Of a stretch of 64,000 bases of DNA, positions 47,891 through 56,790 are shown in pieces. This DNA comes from CAVSEK01 sp963726975 (lineage in GTDB: Bacteria; Actinomycetota; Actinomycetes; Mycobacteriales; SCTD01). Location of the stretch: the NCBI GenBank assembly GCA_963726975.1, contig CAVSEK010000002.1, positions 1 to 64,000 of the forward strand, written 5' to 3'. The notes beneath the pieces are model-generated. The model did no database searches. It was not told the origin of the DNA and saw only the letters and a list, made by a program, of their open reading frames with translations. The position numbers were made by a program, and so were the translations under genes. Every line of letters starts with the position of its first letter. Positions within the stretch are counted from its first letter, which is position 1.

Positions 47891-48271
47891 GTGCTGGTGG
47901 TGACGCGCCTCGACGTGCCGGAGGAGGAGGCCGCCTCCTTCCTGACCCAGGCCCGGGCGGCGCTGGCGGCCTTCGCCGGCCGCCCGGGCTACCGGCGCGG
48001 CCGCGTGGGGCGGGCCGCGGACGACCCGCGCGCCTGGGTGCTGACCACCGAGTGGGACGGCGTGGGCGCCTACCGCCGCGCGCTCGGGGCGTACGACGTC
48101 AAGGTCGACGCGGCGCCCCTGCTGGCCCGGGGTCGCGACGAGCCGAGCGCCTTCGAGGTGCTGCTCTCCGACGACGGCGCGGCCGACTCCGGGCGGGCCG
48201 CCGACGCGGGCTCGGCCGGGGTGGGGACCTCGTCGGGCCCGGCCGTCACCGACCTGCCGGCAGCCCGCTGA
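47891..48271 (+). CDS. Antibiotic biosynthesis monooxygenase (ABM) family protein
   Basis: 126 aa. A dimeric ferredoxin-like alpha/beta-barrel pattern: LVVTRLDVPEEEAASFLTQA, FAGRPGYRRGRVGRA, WVLTTEWDGVGAYRRALGAY. ABM proteins include small quinone-forming monooxygenases and heme-degrading enzymes, but many are uncharacterised. The last 35 residues are Ala/Gly/Ser-rich and outside the domain. The 3' end overlaps the peroxiredoxin gene by 26 nt. Confidence 0.82.
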   Translation: MLVVTRLDVPEEEAASFLTQARAALAAFAGRPGYRRGRVGRAADDPRAWVLTTEWDGVGAYRRALGAYDVKVDAAPLLARGRDEPSAFEVLLSDDGAADSGRAADAGSAGVGTSSGPAVTDLPAAR

Positions 48272-48716
48272 GCACGCCGGCGAGCGTGTCGACGTCCTGG
48301 TAGGTCAGCCCGACGGTGCTGACGTGCCGCCAGGCGACCGTGCCGGTGGCGTCCACGACGAAGACGGACCGCTTGGTGAGCCCGAAGGGGCCGACGACGC
48401 CGTACGCCCGCTGGACGGCCCGCTCGGTGTCGGCCAGCAGCGGGAAGGTCAGCCCGCGCTTCTGCGCGAAGCGCTCGTGGCTGGCGAGGTCCTGGCTCGA
48501 GATGCCCCAGACCTGCGCGCCGAGCCCGCGCAGCACGCCCAGGTCGTCCTGGTAGGAGCAGAGCTGACGGGTGCAGACCGGGGTGTCGTCGCCCGGGTAG
48601 AAGGCCAGCACCACCGGTGCTCCGCGCTGCTCGGACAGCCGCAGCCGACCGGGCGCGCCGTCGACCCACGCGGGCAGGTCGACCTCGGGGGCGGGGGAGC
48701 CGGGCTCGGGGGTCAT
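48246..48716 (-). CDS. bcp: Peroxiredoxin (BCP/AhpE-like)
   Basis: About 156 aa. Thioredoxin-fold peroxidase with VVLAFYPGDDTPVCTRQLCS: the first Cys is peroxidatic and the second, four residues later, could resolve it. It also has SSQDLASHERFAQKRGLTFP and KRSVFVVDATGTVAWRHV. It reduces hydroperoxides using thiols. ATG 48716 is preferred over GTG 48734 because GAGGAT ends 6 nt upstream. Divergent from glyS. Confidence 0.92.
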   Translation of the reverse strand: MTPEPGSPAPEVDLPAWVDGAPGRLRLSEQRGAPVVLAFYPGDDTPVCTRQLCSYQDDLGVLRGLGAQVWGISSQDLASHERFAQKRGLTFPLLADTERAVQRAYGVVGPFGLTKRSVFVVDATGTVAWRHVSTVGLTYQDVDTLAGVLSGLPAGR

Positions 48717-48784
48717 GCCCCCATCCTCGCGCACCGGTAGCGTCGGGCGCTCGACCGACAGCCAGCCGGACCCCGGGGAGCACC

Positions 48785-50149
48785 ATGGCCAGCACGTCCG
48801 CCCGCATGGACACCATCGTCAGCCTCGCCAAGCGGCGCGGGCTCGTCTACCCGTCCTCGGAGATCTACGGCGGCCTGCGGGCGTCCTGGGACTACGGCCC
48901 GCTCGGCGTCGAGCTGAAGAACAACGTCAAGCGCCAGTGGTGGCGCGCGGTGGTGCAGGAGCGCGACGACGTCGTCGGCCTGGACAGCTGCGTCATCCTC
49001 GCCCGCGAGGTCTGGGAGACCAGCGGCCACGTGGCGACGTTCGTCGACCCGCTGGTCGAGTGCACGTCCTGCCACAAGCGCTTCCGCGCCGACCACCTCG
49101 AGGAGGGCGCGGGCAAGCCCCTCGCCGAGCTGGCCTGCCCGAACTGCGGCAACCGCGGCACCTGGACCGAGCCGCGCGACTTCAACGGGCTGCTGAAGAC
49201 CTCGCTCGGGCCGGTCGACGACGGCAGCGGGCTGGCCTACCTGCGCCCCGAGACCGCGCAGGGCATCTTCATCAACTACGCCAACGTGCAGCAGAGCTCG
49301 CGCAAGAAGCCGCCGTTCGGCATCGGCCAGATCGGCAAGAGCTTCCGCAACGAGATCACACCCGGCAACTTCATCTTCCGGACCCGCGAGTTCGAGCAGA
49401 TGGAGATGGAGTTCTTCTGCCAGCCGGGCACCGACGCCGACTGGCACCAGTACTGGATCGACACCCGGATGGCCTGGTACGTCGACCTGGGCATCACCCC
49501 GGACGACCTGCGGCTGTTCGAGCACCCGCAGGAGAAGCTGTCCCACTACTCGACGCGCACCGTCGACATCGAGTACCGCTTCGGCTTCTCCGGCAGCGAG
49601 TGGGGCGAGCTCGAGGGCATCGCGAACCGGACCGACTACGACCTGACCGTCCACAGCAAGGCGTCGGGGGCCAACCTCGACCACTTCGACCAGGAGTCCG
49701 GCGAGCGCTGGACGCCGTACGTCATCGAGCCGGCCGCGGGCGTCGACCGCGCGGCGCTCACCTTCCTGCTCGACGCGTACACCGAGGACGAGGCACCCAA
49801 CGCCAAGGGCGGCGTCGACAAGCGCGTCGTGCTCCGGCTCGACCCCCGGCTGGCCCCGGTCAAGGCTGCGGTGCTGCCCCTGTCGCGCAACGCCGACCTG
49901 TCCCCGGTCGCGCGCGACCTGGCGGCGGCCCTGCGCAAGCGCTTCCCGACCGACTTCGACGACGCGGGGGCGATCGGCCGCCGCTACCGCCGTCAGGACG
50001 AGATCGGCACGCCCTTCTGCGTCACGGTCGACTTCGACTCGCTGCAGGACTCGGCGGTCACGGTGCGCTCGCGCGACGAGATGACGCAGGAGCGCGTCTC
50101 GCTGGACGCCGTGGAGCGCTACCTCACCGACCAGCTCGGCCCGCTCTAG
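48785..50149 (+). CDS. glyS: Glycine--tRNA ligase (alpha2 type)
   Basis: 454 aa single-chain GlyRS of the class II, eukaryote/archaeal-like type. N-terminus DTIVSLAKRRGLVYPSSEIY, motif 1 region WDYGPLGVELKNNVKRQWW, a zinc site (CTSCHKRF, CPNCGNRG), motif 2 SFRNEITPGNFIFRTREFEQ and LRPETAQGIFINY. ATG 48785 follows GGGGAG. The -10 TAGCGT at 48738-48743 would give a leader of about 35 nt. Confidence 0.97.
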   Translation: MASTSARMDTIVSLAKRRGLVYPSSEIYGGLRASWDYGPLGVELKNNVKRQWWRAVVQERDDVVGLDSCVILAREVWETSGHVATFVDPLVECTSCHKRFRADHLEEGAGKPLAELACPNCGNRGTWTEPRDFNGLLKTSLGPVDDGSGLAYLRPETAQGIFINYANVQQSSRKKPPFGIGQIGKSFRNEITPGNFIFRTREFEQMEMEFFCQPGTDADWHQYWIDTRMAWYVDLGITPDDLRLFEHPQEKLSHYSTRTVDIEYRFGFSGSEWGELEGIANRTDYDLTVHSKASGANLDHFDQESGERWTPYVIEPAAGVDRAALTFLLDAYTEDEAPNAKGGVDKRVVLRLDPRLAPVKAAVLPLSRNADLSPVARDLAAALRKRFPTDFDDAGAIGRRYRRQDEIGTPFCVTVDFDSLQDSAVTVRSRDEMTQERVSLDAVERYLTDQLGPL

Positions 50150-51509
50150 CCGCGCCGGCAGCGGTCCGGGCAGCGGGTCCGGGCAGCGGTCTGCAGCAGT
50201 CCGGGCAGCGTCCTACAGGTCGCGCGCGCGGCAGGTCGCTCGGGCTCGAGCCGGTCGGCTCGGTGAGCGAGCGCCGCTGCAGGACGCGCATGACCCGGTA
50301 GGTGACGACCGCGGTCAGCGAGCCGATCGAGATGCCCTCGAAGGCCAGGTCGCCGACGGTGAAGGTGTAGTTGGCCGCCCCGACCACGACCGCGATGGCC
50401 GCCGTGACGAGGTTGGCCGGGTCGCGGAAGTCGATCCGCGACTCGATCCAGATCCGCGCGCCGAGCACGGCGATGAGGCCGTAGAGCACCGTCGTCACGC
50501 CGCCGAGCACGCCCGCCGGGATCGCGGCGACCAGCGCGCCGATCTTCGGGCAGAGCCCCAGCAGCACGGCGAACCCGGCGGCGACCCAGTAGGGCGCCGT
50601 CGAGTAGACGCGCGTCGCCGCCATCACCCCGATGTTCTCGGCGTACGTCGTGGTGCCCGACCCGCCGCCGAGCCCGGCCACGACGGTGGCGAGGCCGTCT
50701 CCGAGGTAGGCGCGCCCGACCGTGTCGTCCAGCGACCGCTCGGTCATCGCGGCGACGGCCTTCACGTGGCCGGTGTTCTCGGCGACGAGCACGAGCACGA
50801 CCGGCAGGACGAGCACGACCGCGTGCAGCGTGAAGCGCGGGCCGGTGAGGTCGGGCAGCCCCACCCAGTCGGCGGCGCGCACCCCGGACAGGTCGACGTC
50901 GCCGCGCAGCCCGCTGAGCAGGTAGCCGACGACGACGCCCAGCACGATCGACAGGCGGCCGAGCAGCCCGCGCGAGGCGACGGTCACGACCACGACGACG
51001 AGCAGGGTGACGAGCGCGACGAGCGGGTCCGCGGCGAAGTTCGTCTTGGCGACCGGCGCGAGGTTGAGGCCGATGAGCAGCACGATCGCCCCGGTGACGA
51101 CCGGCGGGAGCAACCAGTCGACCGGTCCGGTCCCGACGGCCTGCACGAGCAGTCCGACCAGCGCCAGCAGCACGCCCGCGGCGACGATGCCGCCCAGCGC
51201 CTCGGGGATGCCGCCGTCGGCCGTCGCCGCGGTCACCGGCGCGATGAACGCGAAGCTCGAGCCGAGGTAGGACGGCAGCCGGTTGCGGGTGAGCAGCAGG
51301 AACAGCACGGTGCCGACGCCGCTGAAGAAGATGGTGGTGCTCGGCGGGAAGCCGGTGAGCACGGGCACGAGGAACGTCGCGCCGAACATCGCGACCACGT
51401 GCTGCAGCCCGATCCCGACCGTGGCCGGCCAGGCGAGCCGCTCCTCGGGCCGCACGACGTCGTCGGGTCCGACGGTGCGGCCGTCGCCGTGCAGGGTCCA
51501 GACGGGCAC
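50124..51509 (-). CDS. uraA: Uracil-xanthine permease (NCS2 family)
   Basis: About 461 aa with roughly 12-14 helices. NCS2 features: WPATVGIGLQHVVAMFGATF, LPSYLGSSFAFIAPV, VLVAENTGHVKAVAAMTERS and GLGGGSGTTTYAENIGVMAA, which holds the substrate-binding region. Divergent from upp, so uracil uptake and salvage go together. GTG 51509 has GAGGAGC 5 nt upstream. The last 25 or so residues come from a repetitive stretch and reach into glyS; the true end may be earlier. Confidence 0.9.
   Translation of the reverse strand: MPVWTLHGDGRTVGPDDVVRPEERLAWPATVGIGLQHVVAMFGATFLVPVLTGFPPSTTIFFSGVGTVLFLLLTRNRLPSYLGSSFAFIAPVTAATADGGIPEALGGIVAAGVLLALVGLLVQAVGTGPVDWLLPPVVTGAIVLLIGLNLAPVAKTNFAADPLVALVTLLVVVVVTVASRGLLGRLSIVLGVVVGYLLSGLRGDVDLSGVRAADWVGLPDLTGPRFTLHAVVLVLPVVLVLVAENTGHVKAVAAMTERSLDDTVGRAYLGDGLATVVAGLGGGSGTTTYAENIGVMAATRVYSTAPYWVAAGFAVLLGLCPKIGALVAAIPAGVLGGVTTVLYGLIAVLGARIWIESRIDFRDPANLVTAAIAVVVGAANYTFTVGDLAFEGISIGSLTAVVTYRVMRVLQRRSLTEPTGSSPSDLPRARPVGRCPDCCRPLPGPAARTAAGAARAGRAGR
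50159..50212. repeat. Imperfect tandem repeat (CAGCGGTCCGGG unit)
   Basis: About four diverged copies of a 9-13 nt unit lie right after the glyS stop, on the opposite strand to the last codons of the uracil permease. No clear terminator hairpin is seen between these convergent genes. Confidence 0.7.
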
Positions 51510-51552
51510 CGGGGCTCCTCGGAGGGGCTTGGCAGGCGGTGGGGGCGGCGGC

Positions 51553-51558
51553 ACGATA
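51553..51558 (-). promoter_or_regulatory. -10 element of the uracil permease gene
   Basis: TATCGT on the minus strand, giving a leader of about 35 nt that includes the Shine-Dalgarno of the permease gene. Confidence 0.45.
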
Positions 51559-51584
51559 GCGGCGCCGGGGTGCCCGCGGGCGAC

Positions 51585-51590
51585 TACCGT
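51585..51590 (+). promoter_or_regulatory. upp -10 element (leaderless)
   Basis: TACCGT ends 7 nt before the upp GTG at 51598, with no Shine-Dalgarno. Confidence 0.5.
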
Positions 51591-51597
51591 CGCCGCC

Positions 51598-52239
51598 GTG
51601 CGCACCCTCGTCGTGGACCACCCGCTCGTCGCGCACAAGCTGACGACGCTGCGGGACGCCCGCACCGACTCGCCGACCTTCCGCCGGCTCGCCGACGAGC
51701 TCGTCACGCTGCTGGCGTACGAGGCGACGAGGTCGATCCGCACCGAGCCGCTGGTGGTCGACACGCCCGTCGCGGCGGCCCACGGCGTGCGCCTGGCCCG
51801 GCCGCTGCCGCTCGTCGTCCCGGTCCTGCGGGCCGGGCTGGGGATGCTCGACGGCATGACCCGGCTGCTGCCGACGGCCGAGGTGGGCTTCCTGGGCATG
51901 GTGCGCGACGAGGGCTCGCTGGTCGCCACGACGTACGCCACCCGGCTGCCGGAGGACCTCTCGCAGCGCGAGGTGTTCGTGCTCGACCCGATGCTGGCCA
52001 CGGGCGGGACGCTGGTCGCGACGATCGAGCTGCTCGTCGCGCGGGGGGCCAGCAGCGTCACGGCGATCTGCCTGCTCGCCGCCCCCGAGGGGCTGGCCCG
52101 GGTCGACGCGGCCTTCGCCGACGACGTCGGCTGCCCCGTGACCGTCGTGACCGCGGCCCTGGACGAGCGCCTGGACGAGCGCGGCTACATCACCCCCGGC
52201 CTGGGCGACGCGGGCGACCGCCTGTACGGCGTCGTCTGA
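51598..52239 (+). CDS. upp: Uracil phosphoribosyltransferase
   Basis: About 213 aa. It converts uracil and PRPP to UMP. Seen: VVDHPLVAHKLTTLRDARTD, RAGLGMLDGM, the PRPP loop VFVLDPMLATGGTLVATIEL, and the uracil-binding end YITPGLGDAGDRLYG. GTG 51598 is set by the -10 box. It is divergent from the uracil permease, forming a salvage pair. Confidence 0.96.
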   Translation: MRTLVVDHPLVAHKLTTLRDARTDSPTFRRLADELVTLLAYEATRSIRTEPLVVDTPVAAAHGVRLARPLPLVVPVLRAGLGMLDGMTRLLPTAEVGFLGMVRDEGSLVATTYATRLPEDLSQREVFVLDPMLATGGTLVATIELLVARGASSVTAICLLAAPEGLARVDAAFADDVGCPVTVVTAALDERLDERGYITPGLGDAGDRLYGVV

Positions 52240-52333
52240 GCCGTGCGGACCCACACCGCCACCCGCACCGCCACCCTCACCGCCGCCCTCACCGCGCCTC
52301 ACCGCCACCGTCACCGCCACCCTCGCCGGTCTG

Positions 52334-53362
52334 GTGCTGGCGGCCGCCCCCGCGGTGGCCGCCCCCGCGGGAGGCGGGACCGTGCTCTTCCGCTTCGCGG
52401 ACGAGCGCATCACCGAGTCGAGCTCGCTCGTCGCGTCGACCCGCGCCGACCTCGTCTGGACGGCCAACGACAGCGGCGACGTGCCGCGCCTGTTCGCGGT
52501 CGGTCCGGACGGGCGCACGCTGGCCGTGGCCCGGGTGCCGGGGACCGCGCAGGACCTCGAGGACGCCGCGGCCGGTCCCGGCGGGACGCTCTACCTCGCC
52601 GACACCGGCGACAACCGCGCCCGGCGCCGGTCGGTGGCCGTGCTCGTCGTGCCGGAGCCCGCGGTCGACCCGCGCGGCGGGGACGTCGCCCTCACGACCG
52701 CGGCGCCCCGGCGCGCTGCCCTGACCTACGAGGACGGCCCGCACGACGCCGAGACGCTGCTCGTGCACCCGCGCACCGGTCAGGTGCTCGTGGTGACCAA
52801 GGGCCTGCTCGGCAGCGCCGCCTACGCCGCCCCGCTGCCGCTGTCCGACGGCGTCCTTCGCCGGGTCGCGGACGTGCCGCTGCGCCCGACGGGCACGGCC
52901 GGGGGTCCCGCTCCGGGCGGGGCCGCGCAGCTGCTCGCCACCGGCGGGGCCGTCTCGGGCGACGGGCGCCGGCTCGTGGTGCGCACCTACACCGACGCCT
53001 ACCTGTGGGACGTCCCGGGGGAGGACCTGGTCGCGGCCCTGCAGGGCGCGCCGACGGTGCTGCCGCTGCCCGCGGCGCCGCAGGGCGAGGCGGTCACCTT
53101 CACCTCCGACGGGTCCGCGCTGCTGCTCAGCAGCGAGGGCCGGGGGGCGGCCGTCGTCCGCGTGCCGCTGCCGGCCGTGGCTGCGGCGGCCACGCCCGCG
53201 GTCCCGCCCGTCGCCGCACCGGCGCCGGAGCCCGCCCCGGACCCGGCGCCCCCCGTCACCACGACCACGTCGCGCCGCGCGCTGGTGCCCCTGCTCGCGG
53301 CCGTCGGCGCGCTCGCGGTGCTGTCCCTGGTCGCCCGGCGAGGGCGACGAGGGCGCGGGTAA
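52334..53362 (+). CDS. Secreted, membrane-anchored propeller-like protein; 5' end frameshifted
   Basis: 342 aa from the first in-frame start (GTG 52334), but that start falls inside what looks like a signal peptide (VLAAAPAVAAPAGGG). The missing front, from GTG 52243 just after upp, is in another frame (RTHTATRTATLTAALTA) and joins this one if a single C near 52294 is removed. The body has propeller-like repeats (VASTRADLVWTANDSGD, LYLADTGDNRARR, EAVTFTSDGSALLLSSEGRG). A Pro/Ala linker, a final membrane helix and RRGRRGRG follow. No known function. Predicted anchored on the outer membrane face. Confidence 0.75.
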   Translation: MLAAAPAVAAPAGGGTVLFRFADERITESSSLVASTRADLVWTANDSGDVPRLFAVGPDGRTLAVARVPGTAQDLEDAAAGPGGTLYLADTGDNRARRRSVAVLVVPEPAVDPRGGDVALTTAAPRRAALTYEDGPHDAETLLVHPRTGQVLVVTKGLLGSAAYAAPLPLSDGVLRRVADVPLRPTGTAGGPAPGGAAQLLATGGAVSGDGRRLVVRTYTDAYLWDVPGEDLVAALQGAPTVLPLPAAPQGEAVTFTSDGSALLLSSEGRGAAVVRVPLPAVAAAATPAVPPVAAPAPEPAPDPAPPVTTTTSRRALVPLLAAVGALAVLSLVARRGRRGRG

Positions 53363-53400
53363 CCTCGCGCCACCCCGCGACCGACCGAGGAGCACCCGCC

Positions 53401-56082
53401 GTGGCCAAGTACGTGTACGACTTCTCCGAGGGCGGTCGGGACATGAAGGACCTGCTCGGCGGCAAGGGCGCCAACCTCGCGGAGATGACCGGGCTCGGCC
53501 TGCCCGTGCCCCCGGGCTTCACCATCACGACACAGGCGTGCCAGGTCTACCTGGAGACGGGCGACCTGCCCGAGGACCTGGCGGCCGAGGTCGAGGCGCA
53601 CCTCAGCGCCCTCGAGAGCGCGATGGGCAAGCGGCTCGGCGACCCTGCGGACCCGCTGCTGGTGAGCGTGCGCTCCGGCGCGAAGTTCTCCATGCCCGGC
53701 ATGATGGACACCGTCCTCAACATCGGGCTCAACGACGAGTCGGTGGAGGGCCTGGCCTCGCAGGCCGGCAGCGAGCGCTTCGCCTGGGACTCCTACCGGC
53801 GGCTGCTGCAGATGTTCGGCAAGACGGTGCTGGGTGTCGAGGGCTTCGAGGAGGTGCTCGACGAGGTCAAGCGGGCCAAGGGCGTGCGCAGCGACCTCGA
53901 CCTCGACGAGGGCGACCTGAAGACCGTCGTCGAGCGCTTCCAGGGACTCGTCCAGGAGGCGACCGGGGAGCCCTTCCCGCAGGACCCGCGGGCCCAGATG
54001 GAGCTCGCGACCCGCGCGGTCTTCGACTCCTGGAACGGCGAGCGGGCGCAGCTCTACCGCCGTCAGGAGCGCATCCCCGCCGACCTCGGCACGGCCGTCA
54101 ACATCTGCTCGATGGTGTTCGGCAACCTCGGGATGGACTCCGGCACCGGGGTCGCGTTCACCCGCGACCCGGGGTCGGGCAGCCAGGGCATCTACGGCGA
54201 CTACCTGCAGAACGCGCAGGGCGAGGACGTCGTCGCCGGCATCCGCAACACCGTGCCGCTGGCCGACCTCGAGGGCCTGGACAAGGCGTCGTACGACCAG
54301 CTGCTGAGCATCATGCAGACCCTCGAGGAGCACTACCGCGACCTGTGCGACATCGAGTTCACCGTCGAGCGCGGCAAGCTCTGGATGCTGCAGACCCGGG
54401 TGGGCAAGCGCACGGCGGGCGCGGCCTTCCGGATCGCCACCCAGCTCGTCGACGAGGGCCTCATCGACCTCGACGAGGCGCTGGACCGGGTGACGGGGGC
54501 GCAGCTGGCCCGGCTGATGTTCCCGGCCTTCGGCAAGGACGACGACGCGACCAAGGACCTGACGCTGCTCGGCAAGGGCATGGGCGCCTCGCCGGGCGCC
54601 GCCGTCGGCAAGGTCGTCTTCGACAGCGCGACCGCGGTGGAGTGGGCCGCCCGCGGCGAGGACGTCGTGCTCGTGCGCCGCGAGACCAACCCCGACGACC
54701 TGGCCGGGATGATCGCCGCCCAGGGGGTGCTCACCAGCCGGGGCGGCAAGACCAGCCACGCGGCCGTGGTCGCCCGCGGCATGGGCAAGACCTGCGTCTG
54801 CGGCGCGGAGGACCTCGAGGTCGACCTCGAGGGCCGCACCATCACCGCGCCGGACGGCACGGTGGTGAGCGAGGGCGACGTGCTGTCGATCGACGGCACC
54901 AGCGGCGCGGTCTTCCTGGGCGCGGTCCCGGTGCGGCCCAGCCCGGTCGTGCAGTACTTCGAGGGCGAGCTGTCCGCCGAGGACGGGGACGACCTCGTGC
55001 AGGCGGTCCACCGCGTCGTCGCGCACGCGGACGAGGCCCGCCGGCTGGGCGTGCGCACGAACGCCGACACCGCCGAGGACGCGGAGCGGGCGCGGCGCTT
55101 CGGCGCCGAGGGGATCGGCCTGTGCCGGACCGAGCACATGTTCCTCGGCGAGCGGCGCCAGCTCGTCGAGGACCTCGTGCTCGCCGACGGCGAGGACGAG
55201 CAGCGGGCGGCCCTGGAGGCGCTGCTGCCGCTGCAGCGCGACGACTTCACGGCGATCCTGCGCGCGATGGACGGCCTGCCGGTCACGGTGCGGCTGCTCG
55301 ACCCGCCGCTGCACGAGTTCCTGCCCGACCTCACCGAGCTGTCGGTCGAGGTCGCGGTCGCCGAGGCCCGCGGCGAGACCGTCGACCCCAAGCGCTGCGA
55401 CCTGCTGGAGGCGGTGCGCCGCCTGCACGAGAGCAACCCGATGATCGGGCTGCGCGGCGTACGGCTGGGGCTGGTCATCCCCGGCCTGTTCGCCATGCAG
55501 GTGCGGGCCCTCGCCGAGGCGGCCCGGTCGCTGCGCGACGAGGGGCTGGACCCCCGGCCGGAGGTCATGGTGCCGCTCGTCGGCGCGGTGCAGGAGCTCG
55601 AGGTCGTCCGCGAGGAGGCCCGCCGGATCCTCGCCGAGGTCGGCGTCGAGGCCCCGGTCGGCACCATGGTCGAGGTGCCGCGCGCGGCGCTGACCGCGGG
55701 CCAGATCGCCGAGGCCGCCGACTTCTTCTCCTTCGGCACCAACGACCTCACCCAGATGAGCTGGGGCTTCAGCCGCGACGACGTCGAGGCGTCGTTCTTC
55801 GCGCGCTACCTCGACCTCGGCATCTTCGGCGTCAGCCCGTTCGAGTCGATCGACCGCGACGGCGTCGGTCGCCTCGTCCGGCTGGCCGTCGAGGAGGGCC
55901 GGGCCGCCAAGCCCGAGCTCAAGGTCGGTGTGTGCGGCGAGCACGGCGGCGACCCCGACAGCGTCCACTTCTTCGCCGAGGCAGGCCTGGACTACGTCTC
56001 GTGCTCGCCGTTCCGGGTGCCCGTGGCCCGGCTCGAGGCCGGGCGCGCCGCCGCCCGCGCGCGCAGCGGCGAGACTGGCTGA
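53401..56082 (+). CDS. ppdK: Pyruvate, phosphate dikinase
   Basis: 893 aa, full length. It interconverts pyruvate, ATP and phosphate with PEP, AMP and PPi. Domains in order: ATP-grasp nucleotide-binding domain (GGKGANLAEMTGLGLPVPPG; SVRSGAKFSMPGMMDTVLNI), the swivelling phosphohistidine domain with catalytic His 453 in RGGKTSHAAVVARGMGK, and the PEP/pyruvate TIM barrel with GLCRTEHMF, FGTNDLTQMSWGFSRDD and SCSPFRVPVARL. GTG 53401 has GAGGAG upstream. A TAACCT -10 near 53359 overlaps the end of the previous gene. Confidence 0.97.
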   Translation: MAKYVYDFSEGGRDMKDLLGGKGANLAEMTGLGLPVPPGFTITTQACQVYLETGDLPEDLAAEVEAHLSALESAMGKRLGDPADPLLVSVRSGAKFSMPGMMDTVLNIGLNDESVEGLASQAGSERFAWDSYRRLLQMFGKTVLGVEGFEEVLDEVKRAKGVRSDLDLDEGDLKTVVERFQGLVQEATGEPFPQDPRAQMELATRAVFDSWNGERAQLYRRQERIPADLGTAVNICSMVFGNLGMDSGTGVAFTRDPGSGSQGIYGDYLQNAQGEDVVAGIRNTVPLADLEGLDKASYDQLLSIMQTLEEHYRDLCDIEFTVERGKLWMLQTRVGKRTAGAAFRIATQLVDEGLIDLDEALDRVTGAQLARLMFPAFGKDDDATKDLTLLGKGMGASPGAAVGKVVFDSATAVEWAARGEDVVLVRRETNPDDLAGMIAAQGVLTSRGGKTSHAAVVARGMGKTCVCGAEDLEVDLEGRTITAPDGTVVSEGDVLSIDGTSGAVFLGAVPVRPSPVVQYFEGELSAEDGDDLVQAVHRVVAHADEARRLGVRTNADTAEDAERARRFGAEGIGLCRTEHMFLGERRQLVEDLVLADGEDEQRAALEALLPLQRDDFTAILRAMDGLPVTVRLLDPPLHEFLPDLTELSVEVAVAEARGETVDPKRCDLLEAVRRLHESNPMIGLRGVRLGLVIPGLFAMQVRALAEAARSLRDEGLDPRPEVMVPLVGAVQELEVVREEARRILAEVGVEAPVGTMVEVPRAALTAGQIAEAADFFSFGTNDLTQMSWGFSRDDVEASFFARYLDLGIFGVSPFESIDRDGVGRLVRLAVEEGRAAKPELKVGVCGEHGGDPDSVHFFAEAGLDYVSCSPFRVPVARLEAGRAAARARSGETG

Positions 56083-56709
56083 GTGCCGCTGCTCCTGCTC
56101 TCCACGACCTTCCGCCGCCTCGTCGGCCTCGTGCTGCTCGCCGCCGTGGTGGTGGTCGGGGGGACGGCGGCCCGGGTGTGGTGGGTGGCGCGCCAGGACG
56201 AGCGGCCGGTGAGCGACGTCATCGTCGTGCTGGGGGCCAGCCAGTTCGACGGCCGGCCGAGCTCGGTCTTCGAGGCCCGGCTCGAGCACGCCAAGGCCCT
56301 GTACGACGCCGGCGTCGCGCCCCGGGTCGTCACCGTCGGCGGCTCGGCACCGGGGGACCGCTTCACCGAGGCCGCCTCCGGGGCCACCTACCTCACGAGC
56401 CGCGGGGTGGACCAGGTGCTCGCGGTGGGGGAGGGCCGCGACACGCTGCAGAGCCTGCGCGCCCTGGACCGCACCATGACCGACCGCGGATGGCGCAGCG
56501 CGGTGCTCGTCACCGACCCGTGGCACTCGCTGCGCAGCCGGCGCATGGCCAGCGACCTGGGGATCGCCGCGACGACCTCGCCGACCCGACAGGGGCCGTC
56601 GGTGCGCAGCCGCAGCACCGAGGTGCGCTACGTGCTGCGCGAGACCGCCGCCTACCTGTACTACCGCGCGTTCGGGCGCAGCAGCGACGGGGGACCGCGG
56701 GCGGTCTGA
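56083..56709 (+). CDS. YdcF/SanA-like DUF218 membrane protein
   Basis: 208 aa. One N-terminal helix (LVGLVLLAAVVVVGGTAARV) and a DUF218 domain: SDVIVVLGASQFDGRPS, VTVGGSAPGDRFTEAASG, EGRDTLQSLRALDRTM and LVTDPWHSLRSRRMASDLG. The ElyC/SanA/YdcF family is associated with envelope integrity, possibly acting on lipid-linked precursors; the reaction is not established. GTG 56083 directly follows the ppdK stop. Confidence 0.9.
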   Translation: MPLLLLSTTFRRLVGLVLLAAVVVVGGTAARVWWVARQDERPVSDVIVVLGASQFDGRPSSVFEARLEHAKALYDAGVAPRVVTVGGSAPGDRFTEAASGATYLTSRGVDQVLAVGEGRDTLQSLRALDRTMTDRGWRSAVLVTDPWHSLRSRRMASDLGIAATTSPTRQGPSVRSRSTEVRYVLRETAAYLYYRAFGRSSDGGPRAV

Positions 56710-56778
56710 CCGCAGGAGGGCGTCGGAAGGCCCGGACCGCCGCGCAGCGCGCGGCCGGCCACCGTCCCTGAGCCGACC

Positions 56779-56784
56779 TAGGCT
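56779..56784 (+). promoter_or_regulatory. dgt -10 element (leaderless)
   Basis: TAGGCT ends 6 nt before the GTG at 56791. Confidence 0.6.
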
Positions 56785-56790
56785 GCGCCG

